From NCBI GenBank assembly GCA_003158495.1, contig PMJT01000062.1, positions 28,044-41,800 of the forward strand: a stretch of 13,757 nt of DNA, in the 5' to 3' direction. This stretch comes from Chloroflexota bacterium. GTDB taxonomy: Bacteria > Chloroflexota > Limnocylindria > Limnocylindrales > CSP1-4. Numbering within the stretch: the first letter of the stretch is position 1; each line of letters opens with the position of its first letter. Positions 1 to 5,764 of the stretch are shown in pieces. Under the pieces are notes generated by a model. It saw nothing but the letters and a program-made list of their open reading frames with translations, ran no database searches and had not been told where the DNA came from. Made by a program: the position numbers and the translations under genes.

Positions 1-51
1 GCGGCCGCCGCCGGAACGGGCCCGCTCGTCGGGGAGTGGCGTCCGTGGCGC

Positions 52-828
52 ATGCCGCTCGTGCCAATGGCCCTGCCGACCCTGGCCGCGTTCGCGATCG
101 CCGGGATCTCGCGCGTCGTCGACCCGGTGCCGTGGCTGGCGTTCGTGTTCCTGGCCGGCTGGGCGGTCGTGGCCTGGGTCGTGGGCCTGGAGACGGCGCC
201 CGAGACCATCACGCCACTTTCCGGGCCCTCGACCGGGCCGATCAGCGTCCTAGCCGCCACGGTGGCCACCGAGCCGCCGACCATGCGGCTCCGGCCGAAG
301 CGACGGGCCGAGTTCGACATCCCTCTGATCGTGGCCGAGCCGATCGTCGTCGGCACCCCGGAGTTGCCGCAACATCCGCGTCCCGTCGCGGTTCGAGTTG
401 CCGCATTCGGGCTGGCCTTCTTTGCGTTCATCGCGGCCGGGGCGCTGGTTCCGGGCGGGCTAGCCCTGGATCGCGAGCCGCTCAGCCGGATGCACCTTGC
501 CGAGCTGGCGGTGCTGAATGGGGCGATCGCGGGTGTCGTAGGCTACCGCATCGCGTCGCTGACTTCGCCGCATCGCTTCGACCGCATCGTTCGGGTGGTC
601 GCGATCGGCCAGTACGCGGTGCCGATCGCGGTGCTAACGATCGTGTTTCGGTCGTGGGCACTACCCCGGCTCTTCATCCCGGCGCTGCTGACGCTGACGG
701 CCTACACCGTGACGAGCGTCCGCGAGTCGGCGGAGCCGGTTCCGCAGAATGTGCGCCTGCTCCAGGAGCTGGCGCTCCTCGGCGTCGCGGCATTCGGGGT
801 CATCGTCTGGGGCGTCCTCACGAAGTAG
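52..828 (+). CDS. Multi-pass membrane protein, unknown function (5' end uncertain)
   Basis: No family recognised. The 258-residue product from ATG 52 has hydrophobic segments near residues 8-24, 28-46, 115-137, 182-200, 205-222 and 238-256, with one weaker one near 150-168. That gives about six or seven membrane spans. A hydrophilic Pro/Thr-rich stretch of about 65 residues separates the first pair from the rest and contains a basic RPKRR patch. The reading frame is open back to base 1, so the gene may begin outside the window. ATG 52 or ATG 67 are the first Met codons, and neither has a clear Shine-Dalgarno sequence. The stop at 826-828 is followed by a repeat-bearing gap before the HipA-like kinase, so the two are probably not tightly coupled. 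Membrane location is clear from composition; function is not. Confidence 0.7.
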   Translation: MPLVPMALPTLAAFAIAGISRVVDPVPWLAFVFLAGWAVVAWVVGLETAPETITPLSGPSTGPISVLAATVATEPPTMRLRPKRRAEFDIPLIVAEPIVVGTPELPQHPRPVAVRVAAFGLAFFAFIAAGALVPGGLALDREPLSRMHLAELAVLNGAIAGVVGYRIASLTSPHRFDRIVRVVAIGQYAVPIAVLTIVFRSWALPRLFIPALLTLTAYTVTSVRESAEPVPQNVRLLQELALLGVAAFGVIVWGVLTK

Positions 829-857
829 GCGAGGTCCGCGGGAGCTGGCCGGCGGTG

Positions 858-946
858 CCCGGTCCGGCGCCACTCCCCGAATTGGCCGCCACTCCCCGGC
901 ATCCCGCCCGGTCCGGCGCCACTCCCCGAATTGGCCGCCACTCCCC
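858..946. repeat. Tandem direct repeat, two perfect 40-bp copies, 49-bp period
   Basis: Bases 858-897 and 907-946 are identical over 40 bp. Each copy contains the decamer GCCACTCCCC twice (869-878, 888-897, 918-927, 937-946), so the decamer recurs with spacing 19, 30, 19. The reverse complement of the same decamer occurs at 31-40. The array fills most of the 164-bp gap between the membrane protein and the HipA-like kinase. It could be a dispersed intergenic repeat or a regulator binding array; the sequence alone does not decide. Confidence 0.85.
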
Positions 947-980
947 CGAATGGGCCCGTGCGCGGCCACGCTTCCGGCCC

Positions 981-986
981 GATACT
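981..986 (+). promoter_or_regulatory. Candidate -10 element for a leaderless kinase transcript
   Basis: GATACT matches four of six positions of TATAAT and ends six bases before the GTG start at 993. No Shine-Dalgarno sequence precedes that start. This spacing is what a leaderless mRNA would show. No convincing -35 is visible, and the call rests on a short motif. Confidence 0.3.
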
Positions 987-992
987 TGCGAC

Positions 993-1772
993 GTGATCCG
1001 CCAGGTCACCGCCACGCGATATGTGACACCGCTGCGAGAGGGCGGCTCGCTGCCGGCGGTGGTCGAGGCAGACGACGACGGGCTGTACGTCGCCAAGTTT
1101 CGAGGTGCCGGTCACGGCGAGAAGGCCCTCGTCGCCGAGTTGATCGCCGGCGAGATCGGCCGCGCGCTCGGGCTGCTCGTGCCGGAGATCGTGCTCGTCG
1201 ACTTCGACCCGCGCCTGGCGGCCGCCGAGCCCGACTCGGAGATCCGGGAACTGCTCCAGCGGAGCAGCGGCATCAACGTTGGCCTGGACTTCCTGCCCGG
1301 CTCGCTGGGCTTCGATCCGGCCGCCGGCTTTGCGCCCCCGCCCGATCTTTGCGCAGCCGTCGTCTGGTTCGACTCCTTCGTGACCAACGTGGACCGCGAC
1401 GCCCGCAACACGAACATGCTCGTCTGGCATCGACGGCTGTGGCTCATCGACCACGGCTCAGCCCTGTACATCCACCACAATTGGAAGGACCCGGCTGCGC
1501 ACGCCCTCCGGCCGCTGGCCGCACTCAAGAGCCACGTCCTTCTTCCGTTTGCCGGCTCGATCCTCGAGGCCGACGACCGGCTCGCGCCCCTGCTGTCGCC
1601 GGACCTGTTTCGCTCGATCATCGAATCGGTACCAGATTCCTGGCTGGCCGCCGAGGACGGCCTGCCCGACCCCGCCGCCCACCGGGCCGCCTATCTCGAC
1701 TATCTCACCCAAAGGCTGACGGCCCACAGACTGCTCGCGGAGGATGCCGAACGTGTCCGAACCGGCGCGTAG
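993..1772 (+). CDS. HipA-like kinase (HipA_2 type)
   Basis: A 259-residue kinase-fold protein related to the HipA toxin/serine kinase family, of the short stand-alone type usually paired with DUF3037. Visible features are YVAKFRG with the presumed ATP-binding Lys35, a GHGEKALVAELIAGEIGRAL-like helix after it, NVDRDARNTN with the presumed catalytic Asp134 and Asn139/Asn141, and LIDHG with the presumed metal-binding Asp153. The frame is open far upstream, through the neighbouring membrane gene. GTG 993 is chosen because family homology begins there, it gives the usual length, and it follows the repeat array. The 3' end overlaps the DUF3037 gene, so the two are almost certainly co-translated. 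No HipB-like HTH antitoxin is present. Substrate is unknown. Confidence 0.88.
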   Translation: MIRQVTATRYVTPLREGGSLPAVVEADDDGLYVAKFRGAGHGEKALVAELIAGEIGRALGLLVPEIVLVDFDPRLAAAEPDSEIRELLQRSSGINVGLDFLPGSLGFDPAAGFAPPPDLCAAVVWFDSFVTNVDRDARNTNMLVWHRRLWLIDHGSALYIHHNWKDPAAHALRPLAALKSHVLLPFAGSILEADDRLAPLLSPDLFRSIIESVPDSWLAAEDGLPDPAAHRAAYLDYLTQRLTAHRLLAEDAERVRTGA

Positions 1773-2619
1773 CCCCTTCGCATACACCGTGCTGCGGGCC
1801 GTTCCGCGCGTGGAACGGGCCGAGTTCATCAATGCCGGGATCATCCTGTTCTGCCGCGAGCGGCGTTTCCTCGATGCCAGGACCGGCCTCGATGGCGCCC
1901 GCCTCAGCGTTCTTGCCCCCGACTGCGACGCCGACGAAATCGTGGCTCAGCTGTCTGCGATCGAACGTGTCTGTCGCGGCGATCCGGCGGCCGGCCCGAT
2001 CGCGGCCCTGCCCAAGGCCGCGCGTTTCCACTGGCTGGCCTCACCAAGCAGCACCATGGTCCAGCGCTCCGAGGTTCACACCGGCCTGACGAACGAGCCC
2101 GCGACCACGCTCGACCACCTGTTCCGGACCCTCGTCATGACGCCCGGCGCCCGGCTGCCCCGGCACGAGGGCTGGAGCCGGGCCCATCGCCTCTCGTCCG
2201 CGCCGGATCTCGTCGGTCGCGAGATCGCTCGGGTCCGCCGTCTTCACTACGTCTATCGCGGCGATGCAAACACCCGTGACGGCGCCATCGAGCTGACCTT
2301 TTCGGACGGGTCGGTCGTGATGTGCGACGCCGCGGCCGACTGGACGCTCGATTTCTACGGCGCGGCCTGGGTCGACCCGTTCCCGGAGCCGATCAGCGAC
2401 TCGGATCAGGCGTACCTCGACCGATTCGGCCGCTGGCTGGCCTACGACGTCACCGAGCAGATGCCCTACAGCTGGCTGGTCGGCCAGACGGTTCGCCAGG
2501 CAATCCCGCAGCTCAACGACCTGCTCGAGTTGACAGGAATCGTCCTCCGGACCGACGCGGCGATCCTCACGCTGGAATTGTGGGCCGGCGAGCTGCGGGC
2601 CTTTGTCACCCGCGATTGA
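1753..2619 (+). CDS. DUF3037 protein with an extra C-terminal domain
   Basis: Residues about 5-125 match the DUF3037 pattern: FAYTVLRAVPRVERAEFINAG near the N-terminus, an ILFC strand, and a TLDHLFRTLV closing helix. DUF3037 proteins are commonly encoded beside short HipA-like kinases; biochemical function is not established. Most are about 120-130 residues, whereas this product has about 288. The remaining 155 or so residues contain a beta-rich AIELTFSDGSVVMCDAAADWTL segment and a later TGIVLRTDAAILTLELWAGEL segment, which I cannot assign. GTG 1753 is preferred because GCGGAGG at 1737-1743 sits at proper spacing; ATG 1744 abuts that site and would add three residues. The gene starts inside the kinase gene (20-bp overlap, or 29 bp from ATG 1744). 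Confidence 0.85.
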   Translation: MSEPARSPFAYTVLRAVPRVERAEFINAGIILFCRERRFLDARTGLDGARLSVLAPDCDADEIVAQLSAIERVCRGDPAAGPIAALPKAARFHWLASPSSTMVQRSEVHTGLTNEPATTLDHLFRTLVMTPGARLPRHEGWSRAHRLSSAPDLVGREIARVRRLHYVYRGDANTRDGAIELTFSDGSVVMCDAAADWTLDFYGAAWVDPFPEPISDSDQAYLDRFGRWLAYDVTEQMPYSWLVGQTVRQAIPQLNDLLELTGIVLRTDAAILTLELWAGELRAFVTRD

Positions 2620-2674
2620 TCGCACGGTTGGCCCTCACCGGCGCCGCCCTCGGCGCCCCCAAAACCGCCCCGCG

Positions 2675-2703
2675 TTGACAGGTGCGCGGCCGGATGCTAG
2701 AAA
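2675..2703 (+). promoter_or_regulatory. Sigma-A-type promoter of the TPR gene
   Basis: A perfect -35 TTGACA (2675-2680) is followed by a 17-bp spacer and TAGAAA (2698-2703), with an extended -10 TG at 2695-2696. Transcription would start near 2710 and give a leader of about 110 nt before the TTG start at 2820. This is the best promoter match in the window. Confidence 0.65.
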
Positions 2704-2819
2704 GCATGGTCCGGACGGGGCGCGTCCGTCAGAATCGTCATGCCTTCCGTGAGGTGGCGGCCACCGCCATCTTGCCGCTCCAGCGATCGCTCTGGCGCAC
2801 ATCGAAAGGAACCTGATCC

Positions 2820-3671
2820 TTGGCCTTCCCCGAAATCGAAAAGGGCACCGGCGGCAATACCGTTCGGATCAAGAGACAGCTGTCGGAAATGGCCATCGGA
2901 CACGGGGCCGCCGGACGCTGGCCCGAGGCCGCAGACACCAACCGCAAGATCCTCGAGTTCGGCCCGGATCCTGAGGCGGAGAACCGCCTCGCCAAGTCGC
3001 TCTGGGAGATGGGCGAACTCGGCGATGCGCGCGAGCACTACCAGATCGCCCTCGCGCTCGATCCCACGAACCGAATCGCCGAGCGCAACATCGAGCGCCT
3101 GCGGGCCCTCATGACCGAGGCCGGCGACAAGACCGCTGCGCCGGACAAGGCCGAGAAGGCCTCGGTTGCGATCTTCGTCGAAGAGACAGGCAAGACCGGC
3201 TTTGCGATGCTGACGGACCTCGCCTCGCCGCGACTGCTGGCCCACGTCAACCCGGGCGACGCGGTCGAGCTGATCCCCGAAGGCAATCGCCTCTTCGCCG
3301 AGGCCAACGGCCAGCGCATCGGCATCGTCGAGCCGCGTGTCGCTGCCAGACTTCTCAAGCTCCTCGCCGACGGCAACAAGTACTCTGCCGGGATTACCTC
3401 GCTCGGCGATCGCGACGTCCGCATCGTCATCCGCGAGATCTTCCAGGACCCCCGCAACTACGGCAAGGTGAGCTTCCCCACCGCCGCCCGCTCCTCGGAC
3501 CTCCGCCCGTACACGAAGGGCACGCTCCTCCGCGAGGAAGAGCTCATGGAGGAGGAGCTCGAGGACGACGACGAGGACGACGAGATCCAGGATCTGGATC
3601 GCGTTCTGCCAGCCGAAGTCACGGGCGAGGAAGCCTTCGAAGACGACGTCGACGAGGTCGAAGAACCTTAG
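2820..3671 (+). CDS. TPR protein with conserved C-terminal domain and acidic tail
   Basis: The 283-residue product carries two or so tetratricopeptide repeats at about residues 25-95 (AAGRWPEAADTNRKILEFGP, then EMGELGDAREHYQIALALDP), a protein-interaction fold. Residues about 115-240 form a beta-rich domain with a GQRIGIVEPRVAARLLKLL segment and a VRIVIREIFQDP segment. This recalls small beta-barrel nucleic-acid-associated domains such as HIRAN, but I would not name it. The last 45 residues are dominated by Glu and Asp. TTG 2820 is used because an in-frame stop lies two codons upstream (2814-2816) and AAAGGA (2805-2810) gives a 9-nt spacing. ATG 2889 is a weaker alternative. No signal peptide or membrane span is visible, so it is probably cytosolic. 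Role unknown. Confidence 0.82.
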   Translation: MAFPEIEKGTGGNTVRIKRQLSEMAIGHGAAGRWPEAADTNRKILEFGPDPEAENRLAKSLWEMGELGDAREHYQIALALDPTNRIAERNIERLRALMTEAGDKTAAPDKAEKASVAIFVEETGKTGFAMLTDLASPRLLAHVNPGDAVELIPEGNRLFAEANGQRIGIVEPRVAARLLKLLADGNKYSAGITSLGDRDVRIVIREIFQDPRNYGKVSFPTAARSSDLRPYTKGTLLREEELMEEELEDDDEDDEIQDLDRVLPAEVTGEEAFEDDVDEVEEP

Positions 3672-3746
3672 GCCTCTGACTCCGGCGGCCTCGGCAAGCC
3701 CGGTACGGGCCGACCACGATCGGCTTCGGCCTGCATTGCGGTCTGA

Positions 3747-5033
3747 CTAGGGCGTAGCCATTTCCGAGCTCGTCCCCGAGTCCGGCTGCGGCGTGCCCTC
3801 GGATGCCACCGGTGCGGCCGGCGTGGCCGGCTCCAGTCCGATCAGCAGCCCGGCAAGCAGCGCGCCGAAGCTCAGCCACTGCACCGTGAGCAGGACATTG
3901 GCGAGGGTATCTGGGTCCACCCATGGGAGCAGCCAGTACGTAAGGTCGATGTTCATGTTCAGGGCGTGATACAGCTGCAGGCCGAATAGCCCCGCTGCGG
4001 CTACCAGGACCAATACCCAAACCGGCCCGCCGCCGCTGCGCAGGCTCGTGAAAGCCGTCCAGATGATCGCTATCAAGGCGAAGTCGACCAGGCACGCCGA
4101 GGCCCCTTGGTATATGAGCGAGGGCAGCACGTAGTCGACCGGGGTATAGCGCGAGGCGACGCTGATGACCGAGCCGGTCTCCGCGTACAGCACCACTCCA
4201 AGGGTGGCGGCGAGGATGAGCCAGGACGGCCGGTTTGCAACGCCGGCGCGGGCAGCCAGTCCGACAGCCAGCGCCAGCCAGCCGATCGCCCGAAGCGTCG
4301 AGTAGGTTTCGAGATGCATCGCCACCGAGAGGCCAAGGCAGAACCCGCCGACCAGGAGCCAGCGGACCGATCTATCGCCTACCGGGTATCGGAATGCGAC
4401 TACGCAGGCCAATGCAGAAGGAAGGAACAACGACATCGACCAGTCCAGCATCAGCGGGTGGTTCAAGTAAGGCTGCATCACGACGTTGATGACCGGAAGC
4501 ATCGCCAGCACGAGAGCGAGACGAGGTACGCGGCGCAGTCGGCGCCGCATCGGTATCGGGGCGGCAGCGATGGCCCTGCCCGAGCCAAAGACCACTCGAC
4601 GCGCCGCGGACCGGACGAGCCGCAGGTTGACCGCAGCGCCGGCGAGCACGCTCGCCACGACGATCAGAGCCAGCTCCAGCGGGTCCGCCAGCCACTGCGG
4701 CGAACCTAGATCCGTCGTCGGGGGGTTGATGATCGGTTCGGGCCCGGTCGGTGCGCCCGGTCCATAGCTCGCCGTGTTTATGCTGGTCACGGCCAGCAGG
4801 AACAGCGCTGCCCACGCCAGGACCACCGCCACAGACGCGGCCGTCGACAACATTCGCGGCAGTCGCGTCCAGGCGCGAACCGGGTGAGCAGCTTGGGCAC
4901 GCAGGTCGGCAGAGATCCGGAGACGCGCGTTGATCGGCAGGGCCGAAGGTTCGAAACTGCAAAGCCACGTCGGAAGTTCAGCTTCCAGGCCACGTGACCC
5001 CCCCATGCGGCCGCGACCGAATTGCGTGTTCAC
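3747..5033 (-). CDS. Polytopic membrane protein coupled to an ECF sigma factor (candidate anti-sigma/sensor)
   Basis: The 428-residue product starts with a hydrophilic region of about 60 residues, followed by about ten hydrophobic helices (approximately 63-83, 118-138, 171-187, 198-213, 224-240, 248-263, 271-287, 303-331, 338-356, 377-400) and a Pro/Ser/Thr-rich cytosolic or external tail. The GTG start at 5033 overlaps the sigma factor stop in a GTGA junction, so the two proteins are translationally coupled. Genes in this position often encode the anti-sigma factor. Here the N-terminal region holds a single Cys (Cys25) and no HxxxCxxC zinc motif, so a classic zinc-binding anti-sigma domain is absent. 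The anti-sigma role is inferred from position and topology only. It could instead be the target of the sigma factor. Confidence 0.75.
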   Translation of the reverse strand: MNTQFGRGRMGGSRGLEAELPTWLCSFEPSALPINARLRISADLRAQAAHPVRAWTRLPRMLSTAASVAVVLAWAALFLLAVTSINTASYGPGAPTGPEPIINPPTTDLGSPQWLADPLELALIVVASVLAGAAVNLRLVRSAARRVVFGSGRAIAAAPIPMRRRLRRVPRLALVLAMLPVINVVMQPYLNHPLMLDWSMSLFLPSALACVVAFRYPVGDRSVRWLLVGGFCLGLSVAMHLETYSTLRAIGWLALAVGLAARAGVANRPSWLILAATLGVVLYAETGSVISVASRYTPVDYVLPSLIYQGASACLVDFALIAIIWTAFTSLRSGGGPVWVLVLVAAAGLFGLQLYHALNMNIDLTYWLLPWVDPDTLANVLLTVQWLSFGALLAGLLIGLEPATPAAPVASEGTPQPDSGTSSEMATP

Positions 5034-5581
5034 AGCTCGTTCTCCCCTCGCCAGCCGATGCGTTCGAGCTCGGTTCGCAAGCGTTTGAGGCCCGTGTGCA
5101 GTCGGGATTTCACCGTGCCCAGCGGTATGCCCAGTAGCTCGGCGATGTCGTCGAGCGGCAGGTCGCGGTAGAAGCGCAGGGCAACGACGAGTTGCAGGTC
5201 CGGATCGAGCTTGGGGAATGCAGCGGCGAGCACGTCTCGCTCCGCGACGGAGCCGTACTCATCGCGCCGGCCGAGCTCCAGGACGGCTCCGAGTTGGGTC
5301 TCGCGGGCATGCCCCCGCCGCCTGGCTCGCAGTCGATCGCGACAGAGATTCAGGACGATCCGCCCGAACCAGGCGTCGAAGCGCGCAGGGTCTCTCAGCG
5401 TCCCGAACTTGCGCCAGCCGAGCAGGACCGCGTCGTGGACGATGTCTTCGGCCTCCACGGGGTCGCGCAGGACGACGGACGCGAGCCGGTAGGAGTCGTC
5501 CAGGCAGCGATCGCTCATAGCTTCGAACGCATCGAGCGTCCGGGCCCCTCCCGTTCCTTCAATCGCCATTGCATCGACCAT
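5030..5581 (-). CDS. ECF-family RNA polymerase sigma factor (sigma-70 region 2 and region 4)
   Basis: The 183-residue protein has the two-domain ECF layout. Region 2 lies at about residues 20-88, with DPVEAEDIVHDAVLLGW and the helix WFGRIVLNLCRDRLRARRR. Region 4 lies at about 125-175, with LPLDDIAELLGIPLGTVKSRLHTGLKRL as the helix-turn-helix. There is no SnoaL or other C-terminal extension. The frame is open upstream to 5755. ATG 5581 is chosen because it gives a standard ECF length and has GGGTGGGG a few bases upstream; ATG 5569 is possible. It directs polymerase to a small set of promoters and presumably its own. It is followed by the coupled membrane protein gene and runs divergently from the methylase-like gene. 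Confidence 0.93.
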   Translation of the reverse strand: MVDAMAIEGTGGARTLDAFEAMSDRCLDDSYRLASVVLRDPVEAEDIVHDAVLLGWRKFGTLRDPARFDAWFGRIVLNLCRDRLRARRRGHARETQLGAVLELGRRDEYGSVAERDVLAAAFPKLDPDLQLVVALRFYRDLPLDDIAELLGIPLGTVKSRLHTGLKRLRTELERIGWRGENEL

Positions 5582-5647
5582 CAAATCGCCCCACCCGGTG
5601 ATTGTCGGGTCCGGGCTGCGCGGCCGTTGACCCGTTTGACACTCACC

Positions 5648-5672
5648 GACGTTCGGCACGGCCGAAAGGTTC
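5648..5672 (-). promoter_or_regulatory. ECF-type promoter, probable autoregulation of the sigma gene
   Basis: Read on the minus strand, GAACC (5672-5668) is followed after 16 bp by CGTC (5651-5648). This is the AAC / CGT arrangement typical of promoters used by ECF sigma factors. It lies about 65 bp upstream of the ATG at 5581. Autoregulation is usual for this family. The match is to a short degenerate motif, so it remains a candidate. Confidence 0.5.
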
Positions 5673-5752
5673 GAGCGCCGGTCGGGCCGGTCAGGCCGCG
5701 CGGAGCGGCGTACGACCGACGCGACGCGGTTCTCCGGGGAGGGCCCGTCTGT

Positions 5753-5758
5753 CACAAT
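5753..5758 (+). promoter_or_regulatory. Candidate -10 element for a leaderless methylase-like transcript
   Basis: CACAAT matches four of six TATAAT positions and ends six bases before ATG 5765, the same spacing as at the HipA-like kinase. There is no room for a normally spaced Shine-Dalgarno sequence after it. No clear -35 is seen. Confidence 0.3.
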
Positions 5759-5764
5759 TGGGGC

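Noticed and set aside
36..992. A long plus-strand ORF continuous with the HipA-like kinase
   Set aside because: The upstream part is Arg/Gly/Ala-rich shadow translation of the membrane protein gene and the repeat; kinase homology begins at 993.
2640..2657. Hairpin GGCGCC-gccctc-GGCGCC after the DUF3037 gene as a terminator
   Set aside because: It is followed by CCCAAAA rather than a T-run, so it is not an intrinsic terminator on the plus strand.
3698..3710. Hairpin GCCCG-GTA-CGGGC between the convergent TPR and membrane protein genes as a bidirectional terminator
   Set aside because: The stem is only 5 bp with no T-run on either strand; at this GC content such stems are common.
5192..5764. 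A 191-residue N-terminal extension of the methylase-like protein
   Set aside because: It runs antisense through the sigma factor gene, whose domains are clearly real; ATG 5765 is the sensible start.
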